Positions 14,933-25,088 of a stretch of 37,012 bases of DNA are shown here, piece by piece. The DNA is from an uncultured Frankineae bacterium (GTDB lineage: Bacteria > Actinomycetota > Actinomycetes > Mycobacteriales > SCTD01). The notes below the pieces were generated by a model. It had not been told where the DNA came from and did not search any database. It was given only the letters and a program-made list of their open reading frames with translations. The number at the start of each line of letters is the position of its first letter. Position 1 is the stretch's first letter. Location: assembly GCA_902805775.1 (NCBI GenBank), contig CADCUB010000086.1:1-37012 (forward strand). The letters are read 5' to 3'. A program made the position numbers and the translations under genes.

Positions 14933-14958
14933 CGACGGGGCGCCTGCGAGCATGGGGT

Positions 14959-16266
14959 GTGCCCGCGCCCGCCTCTGCGACCGGTCCTCCTGCGCCCGGT
15001 CCTGCCCCCGCTCCTGCGCCCGCCCACGACGTCGCCGACCTCTCCCTGGCCGAGCGGGGGCGGCGGCGTGTGGAGTTCGCCGAGCGCGCCATGCCGGTGC
15101 TGGGGCTGCTGCGGGAGCGGTTCGCCCGCGACCGGCCGCTCGCCGGGCTGCGGATCGCCGCCTGCGCCCACGTCACGCCGGAGACGGCGGCGCTCGCGCG
15201 CACGCTGACCGCGGGCGGCGCGGTGCTGCACGTCGCCGCGAGCAACCCCCTGTCGACGCAGGACGACGTCGCCGCGGCGCTGGTGACGGGTGACGGTGTG
15301 GCGGTGCAGGCGCGCCACGGCGTCGACCGGGCGGGCTACGCCGGCCACCTGCGCGCCGTGCTGGAGGCGCGTCCGGCGCTGCTGCTCGACGACGGGTGCG
15401 ACCTGGTCCAGGTGCTGCACACCGACCGCACCGACCTGCTCGGCGGAGTCGTCGCCGGAGCCGAGCAGACCTCGACCGGCGTGCTGCGGCTGCGTCAGAT
15501 GCACGCCGACGGCGCCCTGCGCCTGCCGGTCGTCGCCGTCAACGACACGCCGATGCAGCTGCTCGTGGCCAACCGGCACGGCACGGGCCAGTCGGTGCTC
15601 GACGCGGTGATGCGGGCGACCGGCGCGCTGCTGGCGGGGACCGTCGTGGTCGTGGCCGGCTACGGGTGGTGCGGCAGCGGCATCGCCGCCCGGGCGCGCG
15701 GCCTGGGCGCGCAGGTCGTGGTCACGGAGGTCGAGCCCCGGCGGGCCCTGGAGGCGGTCCTCGACGGCCACCGCGTGCTGCCCATGGCCGAGGCCGCGGC
15801 CCTGGGCGACGTGTTCCTCACGACGACCGGCAACCGCGACGTGCTGACCTCCGAGCACTTCTCCTGCATGAAGGACGGCGCCGTCCTCGCCAACGCCGGG
15901 CACTTCGACGTCGAGGTCGACGTCGTGGGGCTCGCCGACGAGGCCGTGGCCGTGCACCGCCGGGTCCGCCCCCAGGTCGATGCGTACGAGCTGGCGGACG
16001 GCCGGCGGCTGCTGCTGCTCGCCGAGGGACGGCTCGCCAACCTCGCCGCGGGGGAGGGTCACCCGCCGTCGGTCATGGACATCTCGTTCGCCGTCCAGGC
16101 GCTGACGGTCGAGTGGATGGCCGGCGCCGGCCTGTCGCCCGGCGTGCACGCGGTCCCGCCGGCGATCGACGACGACGTCGCGCGCACCAAGCTGGCCTCG
16201 CTCGGGGTGCGGCTGGACCGGCTGTCGCCCGCGCAGGCGCGGTACCTGTCGAGCTGGCGGGCCTGA
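14959..16266 (+). CDS. short-form S-adenosylhomocysteine hydrolase paralogue with replaced catalytic residues
   Basis: A 435-residue relative of AhcY lacking the long insertion of the neighbouring canonical enzyme. It looks like the short archaeal/Thermotoga-type proteins (NRHGTGQS, GYGWCGSG, MKDGAVLANAGHFDVE). The NAD-binding GYGWCGSG is intact, and H71 (His55) and H315 (His301) are kept. Three catalytic positions are changed: Q170 for Glu156, Q200 for Lys186 and A204 for Asp190, while Asn191 is kept as N205. Ordinary hydrolysis of S-adenosylhomocysteine is therefore unlikely. It may use another substrate or act as a sensor or pseudoenzyme. The first ~22 residues are Ala/Pro repeats. The GTG start is the first in frame and has no obvious ribosome-binding site. 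It precedes the MerR-ahcY pair on the same strand. Confidence 0.85.
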   Translation: MPAPASATGPPAPGPAPAPAPAHDVADLSLAERGRRRVEFAERAMPVLGLLRERFARDRPLAGLRIAACAHVTPETAALARTLTAGGAVLHVAASNPLSTQDDVAAALVTGDGVAVQARHGVDRAGYAGHLRAVLEARPALLLDDGCDLVQVLHTDRTDLLGGVVAGAEQTSTGVLRLRQMHADGALRLPVVAVNDTPMQLLVANRHGTGQSVLDAVMRATGALLAGTVVVVAGYGWCGSGIAARARGLGAQVVVTEVEPRRALEAVLDGHRVLPMAEAAALGDVFLTTTGNRDVLTSEHFSCMKDGAVLANAGHFDVEVDVVGLADEAVAVHRRVRPQVDAYELADGRRLLLLAEGRLANLAAGEGHPPSVMDISFAVQALTVEWMAGAGLSPGVHAVPPAIDDDVARTKLASLGVRLDRLSPAQARYLSSWRA

Positions 16267-16276
16267 CCTCCCGGAC

Positions 16277-16341
16277 TCTGACACGTCCGTGACAAGGACA
16301 GGGCGTGTCGGCTGGCCTGTCTGACACGGTGCTGTTAGAGT
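16277..16341 (+). promoter_or_regulatory. promoter/operator region of MerR-ahcY
   Basis: TCTGACACG occurs twice (16277-16285 and 16320-16328). The second copy ends an inverted repeat, CGTGTC (16304-16309)/GACACG (16323-16328), with 13 nt between arms. It is followed by the -10-like TAGAGT (16336-16341), 8 nt before the MerR ATG. No good -35 is visible, as expected for an activator-dependent promoter. A site for the MerR protein itself is likely. Confidence 0.5.
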
Positions 16342-16349
16342 TGTCCGTG

Positions 16350-16744
16350 ATGCCGGCACTGACGATCCACGAGGCCGCGGCGACCACGGGGTGGTCGCCG
16401 CGCATGCTGCGCTACGTCGAGCAGCTCGGCCTCGTGGCGGCGCCCCGGTCCGCCGGGGGCTACCGCCTGTACGGGCCGGCGCAGCTCGCCCGGCTGCGCT
16501 CCCTGCGCACGCTGCTCGACACGCACGACCTCGAGCTGGGGGACGTCGGCGTCGTGCTGCGGCTGCGCCGGGAGCCGGAGCTGGCCGCGGCGCTCGACGC
16601 CTGGTTCAGCGCCGGAACCGTGGCGCCGTCCGGCGTGACGGCGACGGCAGCCGGCGACGCGGCCGACCTCCCCGACCAGGACTGGCTCGCCTTCGAGCAG
16701 GTCAAGCACCAGCAGCTCCTCACCTCCGACCGACAGGACACCGC

Positions 16745-16748
<4 letters not shown>
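16350..16748 (+). CDS. MerR-family transcriptional regulator translationally coupled to ahcY
   Basis: A 132-residue MerR protein. The N-terminal winged helix runs from [26 protein letters not shown] through the wing [16 protein letters not shown] helix around residues 45-65 follows, and the C-terminal part is divergent with no metal-binding cysteines. This argues against a metal sensor and for a small-molecule or protein signal. The ATG is chosen because TAGAGT lies 8 nt before it. A GTG three bases upstream is possible. Its stop overlaps the ahcY start (ATGA), so both are made from one message. Autoregulation and control of S-adenosylhomocysteine turnover are the natural inferences. The ligand is unknown. 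Confidence 0.85.
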
Positions 16749-18211
<1,463 letters not shown>

Positions 18212-18233
18212 CCGCCCACCGGCTGGCACGACC

Positions 18234-18269
18234 GGGCCCGCGCCCTCCGACCGTGGAGGGTGCGGGCCC
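18234..18269 (+). terminator. strong terminator hairpin after ahcY
   Basis: GGGCCCGC-G-CCCTCC, loop GACCGT, GGAGGG-T-GCGGGCCC: a 15-pair stem interrupted by a single G-U pair. It lies 22 nt after the ahcY stop and lacks a U-tract, the usual actinobacterial form. It may also end the convergent RDD gene, whose stop is 38 bp further on. Confidence 0.85.
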
Positions 18270-18307
18270 TCGTCGTCCCACCGGTCAGCAGTCCGTCCGC
18301 AGCCCGG

Positions 18308-19219
18308 TCAGCCCGGCAGCACGAACCCGCCGGGACCGGGCGGCAGGGGTGCGGCGGCCGGCCCGGCGGCGGGGGGCGGGGCGTCCGGGGTTGGTGCTTC
18401 CGGTCCGGGTGCCGGGGTCGGGCCCCACGCAGACACTGGCCCGGCCAGGCGCTCGGTCTCCCGCCGGCGGCGCTCGGCCAGCACTGCGGCCAGCACCGCC
18501 CAGCCCGGCGTGCCCGGCGGCGGCGGGCCGACCGCGTCGGTGACCGCGCGCACGAGCCGGCCGCCCAGGTCGTCGCGGGCGGCGTCGGTCAGGTCGGCGG
18601 CCCGGGAGACGAACGAGCGCACAGCCAGCGCGAGGTCGTCCGGCAGCCTCGCGAGGTCCAGTCCCGCTGCCCAGCCCGCGAGCTGCGGCGGCATCTCGGC
18701 CACGGTCCCGCCGCGGGCGCTCACCCGCTCCCTGAGCACGACGGTCCCGGCGAGCAGGTCGCCCAGGCGCTTGCCCTGGGCGTTGAGCAGGCTGGTGACG
18801 ACGGCGCCGATGAACAGCGTGACGCCGGGCCGCTCGAGGAAGGCGCCGGCGAGCCCGCGCACGAGCGCCTGGCGGAAGCCGATCGGCCCTCCGTCGTCGC
18901 GGACCACGCGCAGGCCCATCGCCGCCTTGCCGGGCGTGCGTCCGCGGGTGAGCGTCTCCCAGGTCACCGGGTAGACGATCAGCACCAGGACGCTGACGAC
19001 GATGCCGAGCGCTCCGCTGGCGGCGTCCGAGACGTCGACCGACACGGCTGCGGCGATGCCGCCGACGACCGCCAGCAGGACGGCCTGCAGGAGCACGTCG
19101 ACGAAGCCGGCCACGACCCGCGACGGCAGGGCGGCGGGGCGCAGGTCGAGCGCCACCGCCTCGCCCGTCACCAGCTGCGCGCCTGCGCCGATGTCCAGCC
19201 GCCGCACGCTCTGGGACAC
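18308..19219 (-). CDS. RDD-family membrane protein
   Basis: A 303-residue membrane protein with the RDD domain. ALPSRVVAGFVDVLLQAVLL holds the Arg and first Asp, and TRGRTPGKAAMGLRVVRDDGG the second conserved block. At least three hydrophobic helices lie between residues ~35 and ~150. The C-terminal half is soluble and ends in a Pro/Ala/Gly-rich tail. RDD proteins are often poorly defined, and some are transport-related. Start choice: GTG at 19219 with GGAGG 5 nt upstream. It is divergent from the SpoIIM gene with two identical 10-bp palindromes between them. Mycobacteria keep the same divergent pair beside moxR2, which links it to the minus-strand module downstream. Confidence 0.88.
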   Translation of the reverse strand: MSQSVRRLDIGAGAQLVTGEAVALDLRPAALPSRVVAGFVDVLLQAVLLAVVGGIAAAVSVDVSDAASGALGIVVSVLVLIVYPVTWETLTRGRTPGKAAMGLRVVRDDGGPIGFRQALVRGLAGAFLERPGVTLFIGAVVTSLLNAQGKRLGDLLAGTVVLRERVSARGGTVAEMPPQLAGWAAGLDLARLPDDLALAVRSFVSRAADLTDAARDDLGGRLVRAVTDAVGPPPPGTPGWAVLAAVLAERRRRETERLAGPVSAWGPTPAPGPEAPTPDAPPPAAGPAAAPLPPGPGGFVLPG

Positions 19220-19240
19220 CAGCACCTCCGGTCGAGGACG

Positions 19241-19262
19241 CGGCGCGCCGGTCGGCGCGCCG
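19241..19262. promoter_or_regulatory. tandem palindromic 10-mers between RDD and SpoIIM genes
   Basis: CGGCGCGCCG, itself a perfect palindrome, occurs at 19241-19250 and 19253-19262 with 2 bp between, a 12-bp period. It covers the region where the -35 of the plus-strand SpoIIM promoter should lie. The regularity suggests an operator. Confidence 0.5.
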
Positions 19263-19266
19263 CACC

Positions 19267-19272
19267 TAGTCT
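19267..19272 (+). promoter_or_regulatory. -10-like element of the SpoIIM gene
   Basis: TAGTCT ends 6 nt before the GTG at 19279. An AGGA sits too close to the GTG to be a normal ribosome-binding site, so a leaderless transcript is favoured. Confidence 0.5.
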
Positions 19273-19278
19273 GCAGGA

Positions 19279-20289
19279 GTGGACCTGGACGCGTACGTCG
19301 CGGCGCACGCGCGCGAGTGGTCCCGGCTCGAGGAGCTGCTCGGCCGCGCGTCCCGGCCACGGCGCCTGTCCGGTCCCGAGGTCGACGAGCTGGTCGACCT
19401 CTACCAGCGCACCGCGACGCACCTGTCGGTCGTGCGCAGCGCCGGCCCCGACCCGGTCCTCGTCGCCCGGCTGAGCACCCTGGTCGCGCGGGCGCGCGGG
19501 GTGATCGCCGGCGGTCGACGTGCCGGCTGGTCCGACGTGACGCAGTTCCTCAAGGCCGACTTCCCGGCGCTGGTCTACCGGACCCGCTGGTGGTCGATCG
19601 GGGCCACCGTGATGTTCCTCGTGGTGGCCTTCGGGCTCGGGGGCTGGATCGCCGGCAGTCCCGAGGCGCAGCTGGCCGTGGCCCCGCCCGAGGTGGTGGA
19701 GCGGCTGGTCACCGAGGACTTCGAGAACTACTACAGCTCGAACCCGGCGCAGGACTTCGCGGCCCAGGTCTTCACCAACAACGCCTACGTCGCCGCCCAG
19801 TCGATCCTGTTCGGGGTCCTGCTGGGCCTGCCGGTGCTGTTCGTGCTGTTCACCAACGCCGTCAACGTCGGGGTGGCCGGCGGTCTGATGGCGGCCAACG
19901 ACCGGACGGGGCTGTTCTTCGGGCTCATCCTCCCGCACGGGCTGCTCGAGCTGACCGCGGTGTTCGTCGCCTGCGGCCTGGGTCTCAAGCTCGGCTGGAC
20001 CGTCGTCGACCCGGGTCGCCGCACGCGTGCCCGGGCGCTGGCGGAGGAGGGCCGAGCCCTGGTGTCGGGCGCCCTCGGGCTCGCCCTGGTGCTGTTCGTC
20101 TCCGGCCTGGTCGAGGCGTTCGTGACGCCCTCGCCGCTGCCGACCTGGGCCCGGATCACGGTCGGCGTCGTGGTGGAGGTCCTGTTCCTGGCCTGGGTCT
20201 ACGGGCCGGGCCGGCGCGCCCACCTCGCCGGCCGCACCGGCGACCTGCGCAGCGACCTGCGCGGCGACGTGGCGCCGTCCGCGGGGTAG
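19279..20289 (+). CDS. stage II sporulation protein M family (SpoIIM/DUF95) membrane protein
   Basis: A 336-residue polytopic membrane protein of the SpoIIM family. A soluble helical N-terminal region (residues 1-100, EVDELVDLYQRTATHLSVVRS) is followed by about five to six membrane helices with the conserved NNAYVAAQSILFGVLLGLPVL, LILPHGLLELTAVFVACGLG and EAFVTPSPLP blocks. In Bacillus SpoIIM works with SpoIID/P in peptidoglycan remodelling during engulfment. In non-sporulating actinomycetes the role is unknown, but the pairing with RDD, MoxR and DUF58 genes suggests envelope stress or assembly. Convergent with Sir2, 12 bp apart. Confidence 0.9.
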   Translation: MDLDAYVAAHAREWSRLEELLGRASRPRRLSGPEVDELVDLYQRTATHLSVVRSAGPDPVLVARLSTLVARARGVIAGGRRAGWSDVTQFLKADFPALVYRTRWWSIGATVMFLVVAFGLGGWIAGSPEAQLAVAPPEVVERLVTEDFENYYSSNPAQDFAAQVFTNNAYVAAQSILFGVLLGLPVLFVLFTNAVNVGVAGGLMAANDRTGLFFGLILPHGLLELTAVFVACGLGLKLGWTVVDPGRRTRARALAEEGRALVSGALGLALVLFVSGLVEAFVTPSPLPTWARITVGVVVEVLFLAWVYGPGRRAHLAGRTGDLRSDLRGDVAPSAG

Positions 20290-20301
20290 CCGCGGCCGGT
20301 G

Positions 20302-21282
20302 TCAGCGCGTCGGGCCGCCCGATCCGGGCGGGTGGTCGAGCAACGGCACCTCGCCCGCCCGCCCCGCCACCGGCGGGGTCGAGCAGGGCACCGGGCCCCA
20401 CCCCGCGCCGCCGGGCTCCGGCACGACCGCGTCGACCAGCGCCGTCAGCGTCGGGCCGAGCGGCGCGTCGAGCGCGAGCGCCGCGTGCGCGTCGCCCCGC
20501 GTCTGGCCCTGGTTGACGATCACCACGGGGATGCCCAGCTTGGCCGCCCGCAGCACGAAGCGGTGCCCGGACATCACCTTCAGCGACGAGCCCAGGACCA
20601 GCAGCACCCGGGCCGCCTCCACACGTGCGAACGACGCGGCGACCCGGTCCGGTGGCACGGTCTCGCCGAAGAACACGACGTCGGGCTTGAGCACGCCCCC
20701 GCAGACGACGCAGGGCACGACGTGGAAGCCGTCCAGCGCCGCGTCGGGCAGGCTGACGTCGCCGTCCGGGTTGACCCCGGTGACCTCCGCCGACCACTCG
20801 GGGTTCGCCTCCCGCAGCCTCGCGTCGAGGAAGGCGCGGCTGCTCAGCTCGCCGCAGTCCAGGCAGACGACCCGGCTGAGCGTGCCGTGCAGCTCGACGA
20901 CGTCGCGGGCACCGGCCGCGGTGTGCAGCCCGTCGACGTTCTGCGTGACGATGCCGTCGACGACGCCGGCGGCCTGGAGGGCGGCGACGGCGCGGTGGCC
21001 GCGGTTCGGCAGTGCGCGGGCGATGAGCCGCCAGCCCAGGTGGCTGCGCGCCCAGTAGCGCCGACGGGCGGCCGGGTCGCCCGTGAAGACCTGGTAGGTC
21101 ATCGGGCTGGACGGCCGGGCGGCGCCGGTCGGCCCCCGGTAGTCGGGGATGCCCGACTCGGTCGAGATGCCGGCGCCCGACAGCACCACCACGCCGCCGT
21201 CGTGCACGAGGTCGGCGAGCTCGTCGAGGCCGGTGTCGACGGCGGAGACGGATCCGGAGGACACCCGTCCATGGTCGGTCAC
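20302..21282 (-). CDS. NAD-dependent protein deacetylase (sirtuin, Sir2 family)
   Basis: A 326-residue sirtuin. The NAD-binding GAGISTESGIPDYRG (36-50), TQNVDGLH (113-120) and catalytic H132 (ELHG) are present. The structural zinc is held by C140-x2-C143 and C191-x2-C194. The spacing and the GVNPDGDVSLPD insertion fit the larger class II-like bacterial group rather than the CobB class III type. The family removes acyl groups from lysines with NAD, releasing nicotinamide. The last ~30 residues are Pro/Gly-rich. GTG start 1 nt after the stop of the upstream beta-lactamase-fold gene, so the two are coupled. Acyl specificity is not predictable. Cytoplasmic. Confidence 0.93.
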   Translation of the reverse strand: MTDHGRVSSGSVSAVDTGLDELADLVHDGGVVVLSGAGISTESGIPDYRGPTGAARPSSPMTYQVFTGDPAARRRYWARSHLGWRLIARALPNRGHRAVAALQAAGVVDGIVTQNVDGLHTAAGARDVVELHGTLSRVVCLDCGELSSRAFLDARLREANPEWSAEVTGVNPDGDVSLPDAALDGFHVVPCVVCGGVLKPDVVFFGETVPPDRVAASFARVEAARVLLVLGSSLKVMSGHRFVLRAAKLGIPVVIVNQGQTRGDAHAALALDAPLGPTLTALVDAVVPEPGGAGWGPVPCSTPPVAGRAGEVPLLDHPPGSGGPTR

Positions 21283-21283
21283 C

Positions 21284-22642
21284 TCAGGCCGGGCCGCCCC
21301 GCCAGCCGGCCTCGTCGACGCCGCCGGGCTGCGGCGCCTCGGGGTCGTAGGGCGTCCGGCTGAAGACGAAGGTGCCGACGTCCAGGGCGACCACCCGGCC
21401 GTCGTCGCGGGTCACCCGCAGCACCTCCCCGGCGTGGTAGCCGTCCAGACCGACGAACGTGCCGTCCCCGCGGGACCGGAACCGCGAGGCCCGTCCGGCG
21501 CCCAGGAGCCCCACCAGCTCCAGCAGCCCGTCCGCGCGCAGGCGCAGGCCGTACGCGCTGGTGCCCCAGTACCACGGCCCGACCAGCTCCAGCAGCGCAC
21601 GGTCGACGTCCGCGGCGGGCCGCCACGGCTCACCGACGTACGGCTCCGCCGTCCGGACGAGCTCGTGCAGGTCACCGGGGAGCGCGGGGTCCAGGCCGCT
21701 GGTGGCGTTGCACAGCATCACCGTGCCCAGGTCCTCGTCGCGGTCGACGAACACCGACGCGAGGAAGCCCGGCATCGAGCCGCCGTGCCCCACGAGGGTG
21801 CGGTCGCCGGCGCGGACGACCTGCAGCCCGAGCCCGTACGCCGACCAGCCGGGCGCCGACGGGTCCACCCCGGCGGGCGTGGCCATCTCCTCCAGCGTGC
21901 CCGAGGAGAGCACGTCGGCGGTGTCGCCCAGCAGGAACGTCCCGAAGCGGGCCAGGTCGGTCAGCGTCGCCCAGAGCTGCCCGGCGGCGGCCATGGCGCC
22001 CGCGTCCTCCTCCGGCTCGGGCAGCAGGACGTCGGCCCACGGGTGCACGGCCCAGCCGCGGGCCGCCCGCCCGTCCGGCCGGGTCGTCGTGCGCGTCATG
22101 CCCAGCGGGAGCAGGACCTCGTCGCGGACGACCTGCGCCCACGGCCGGCCCCGGGCCCGGGCCAGCAGCTCACCGAGCACGCCGAAGCCGAGGTTGGAGT
22201 AGTGGAACCGCCGGCCGGCGCCGTGCGGCAGGTCGTCGGGGCGCAGCTGCGCGGACAGGCCGCTCCAGTCCTCGCCCGGGGTGCGCTCCCACCACGCGCC
22301 CGGGCTCTCCGCGCGGACGCCGGCGGTGTGCGACAGCAGCTGGCCGACGGTCCGCGCGCCGAAGGGGGTGCCCGGCACGTGCCGGTCGAGCGGGTCGTCG
22401 AGCCCGAGCCGCCCCTCGTCGCGCAGCCGCATGACCGCCACCGCGGTGACCGTCTTGCTGATCGAGCCGAGTCGGTGCTGCACGTCGGTGTGCGGCTCCT
22501 GCACCGCCCCGACGCCCGCTGACCAGGCCAGCCTCCCGCCGCGGACGACCCCTGTCGTGAGCGACGGCACCCGGCTGGTGCGCTGGGCGCGGGCGGTGCG
22601 GGCGAGCAGCGCACGGGCGGTGGAGTCGAGCAGGGTCGTCAT
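21284..22642 (-). CDS. serine hydrolase, beta-lactamase class C/penicillin-binding-protein fold
   Basis: A 452-residue protein with the three active-site motifs of this fold: S60-x2-K63 (SISK), Y148-S149-N150 and H286-G287-G288 (GHGGSMPG). Members include esterases, D-amino-acid peptidases and EstB-like enzymes. True beta-lactam resistance is not implied. No signal peptide is visible, so it is probably cytoplasmic. The C-terminal 110 residues (ALLELVGPWYWGTSAYGLRLR) form a beta-rich extra domain seen in many such hydrolases. The ATG has TACGGT 8 nt upstream (22656-22651 on the minus strand), so it may start its own leaderless transcript with Sir2 as second gene. Confidence 0.9.
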   Translation of the reverse strand: MTTLLDSTARALLARTARAQRTSRVPSLTTGVVRGGRLAWSAGVGAVQEPHTDVQHRLGSISKTVTAVAVMRLRDEGRLGLDDPLDRHVPGTPFGARTVGQLLSHTAGVRAESPGAWWERTPGEDWSGLSAQLRPDDLPHGAGRRFHYSNLGFGVLGELLARARGRPWAQVVRDEVLLPLGMTRTTTRPDGRAARGWAVHPWADVLLPEPEEDAGAMAAAGQLWATLTDLARFGTFLLGDTADVLSSGTLEEMATPAGVDPSAPGWSAYGLGLQVVRAGDRTLVGHGGSMPGFLASVFVDRDEDLGTVMLCNATSGLDPALPGDLHELVRTAEPYVGEPWRPAADVDRALLELVGPWYWGTSAYGLRLRADGLLELVGLLGAGRASRFRSRGDGTFVGLDGYHAGEVLRVTRDDGRVVALDVGTFVFSRTPYDPEAPQPGGVDEAGWRGGPA

Positions 22643-22650
22643 GCGCTCGG

Positions 22651-22656
22651 ACCGTA
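22651..22656 (-). promoter_or_regulatory. -10-like element of the beta-lactamase-fold gene
   Basis: TACGGT (minus strand) ends 8 nt before the ATG at 22642. The gap to the DUF58 gene is 46 bp, so read-through from that operon is also possible. Confidence 0.4.
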
Positions 22657-22688
22657 GCGGCAGCCCCCGTCAGGTGCTGGACGGCGGT

Positions 22689-23981
22689 TCACAGGCGTCC
22701 GGCCGCCTTGAGCGACAGGTAGGCGTCCGAGACCGCGGGCGCGAAGTGCTCGGGCGGTGCGTCGACGACCTCGACGCCCGCCCGCCGCAGCCGCGCGGTC
22801 AGCCGGCGCCGCTCGGTGCGGGCCCGCTCGGCCGCGGCCGCGTCGTACACCGCCTCTGCGGTGCCGCGGCCCTGCGCCATCGCCTCGACGCGCGGGTCGG
22901 CGACCGCGGCGAGCAGCACGGTGTGCCGCGACGTCAGCGACGGCAGGTGGGGGAGCAGCCCCTCCTCGAGCGGCGCGGTGTCGAGCGAGGTGAACAGCAC
23001 CACCAACGACCGGCGCCGGGTCCGCCGCAGGACCTCGCCGACCAGGCGACGACCGTCGCCCTCCACGAGCGCCGGCTCCAGCCCGGCGACCGCGTCGACC
23101 GTGCGGGCGAGCACCTCGGAGCGGCTCGCGCCCTCGACCGCGGCGCGCGGCTCGCGGTCGAAGGCGAGCAGGTCGACGCGGTCGCCGGCCCGTGACGCGA
23201 GTGCCGTCAGCAGCAGGGTGGCGTCGAGGGCGACGTCGAGACGCGGCTCGTCGCCGACCCGGCCGGCGGAGGTGCGGCTGGTGTCGAGCACGAGCAGCAG
23301 CGTGCGGTCGCGCTCGGGCCGCCAGGTGCGCACGACGAGGTCCTGACGGCGCGCCGTCGCGCGCCAGTCGATCGCCCGCACGTCGTCGCCCTCGACGTAG
23401 TCCCGCAGCGTGTCGAACTCGGTGCCCTGCCCTCGCTGGCGGACGACGACCGCGCCGTCGAGCTGGCGCAGACGCGCCAGCCGCTCGGGCAGGTGCTTGC
23501 GGGAGGTGAACGGCGGCTGCACCCGCACCCGCCACGGGACCTCGTGGCGGCCCTGCCGGGCCGCGACGCCCAGCGGCCCCACGGACCGCACCGTCACGCG
23601 GTCGGGCACCCGGTCGCCGCGCCGGGTCGGCTGCAGGACGGTGCGCAGCGTGCGGCGCTGACCTGCCGGGACCGCGAGCGGCTGCACGCGCGGCGCGGCC
23701 CCGGCGGAGGGCACCCACGCGTCCCGCAGCGCGCCCCGCAGCTCGCGCGGCCCGGGGTTGGTGACCGTCAGCGCCACCTCGACCGACTCGCCGAGCCGGC
23801 AGGCGGTCGCCCCCGAGCGCGTCAGGCCCAGCGCGCCGACGGGCGCGGCGAGCAGCGCGTCGGCCGTCGCGACGAGCGCGAGCAGGACCGCCACGGCCAG
23901 CACGGTCCACGGCGAGGGCACGACCAGCACGGGCAGGACGCCGAGCAGGGCGAGCAGCGCGGCCCGGCCGGTGAGCGCCAC
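22689..23981 (-). CDS. DUF58 domain-containing protein, MoxR-associated
   Basis: A 430-residue membrane-anchored protein. Two hydrophobic helices (about residues 6-22 and 25-42) are followed by a beta-rich domain, then the DUF58 signature GTEFDTLRDYVEGDDVRAIDWRATAR, and a von Willebrand A-like part with the metal-site motif DTSRTS (DxSxS). DUF58 proteins sit beside MoxR ATPases, which are thought to act on them or through them as chaperones for metal loading or envelope assembly. The GTG start lies 5 nt after the moxR stop. The longer upstream frame is a shadow of moxR. In the order DUF4129, DUF4350, MoxR, DUF58 it is the usual last member. Confidence 0.9.
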   Translation of the reverse strand: MALTGRAALLALLGVLPVLVVPSPWTVLAVAVLLALVATADALLAAPVGALGLTRSGATACRLGESVEVALTVTNPGPRELRGALRDAWVPSAGAAPRVQPLAVPAGQRRTLRTVLQPTRRGDRVPDRVTVRSVGPLGVAARQGRHEVPWRVRVQPPFTSRKHLPERLARLRQLDGAVVVRQRGQGTEFDTLRDYVEGDDVRAIDWRATARRQDLVVRTWRPERDRTLLLVLDTSRTSAGRVGDEPRLDVALDATLLLTALASRAGDRVDLLAFDREPRAAVEGASRSEVLARTVDAVAGLEPALVEGDGRRLVGEVLRRTRRRSLVVLFTSLDTAPLEEGLLPHLPSLTSRHTVLLAAVADPRVEAMAQGRGTAEAVYDAAAAERARTERRRLTARLRRAGVEVVDAPPEHFAPAVSDAYLSLKAAGRL

Positions 23982-23986
23982 GGCGC

Positions 23987-25039
<1,053 letters not shown>

Positions 25040-25088
25040 GAGCCGGTCCTGCCTCTCTCGGATCGGGTGGACCTCGACGCCAGGACGG

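Noticed and set aside
21284-22642. Antibiotic-resistance beta-lactamase
   Set aside because: No signal peptide, and the C-terminal beta domain suits an esterase/peptidase-type serine hydrolase; the fold alone does not show resistance.
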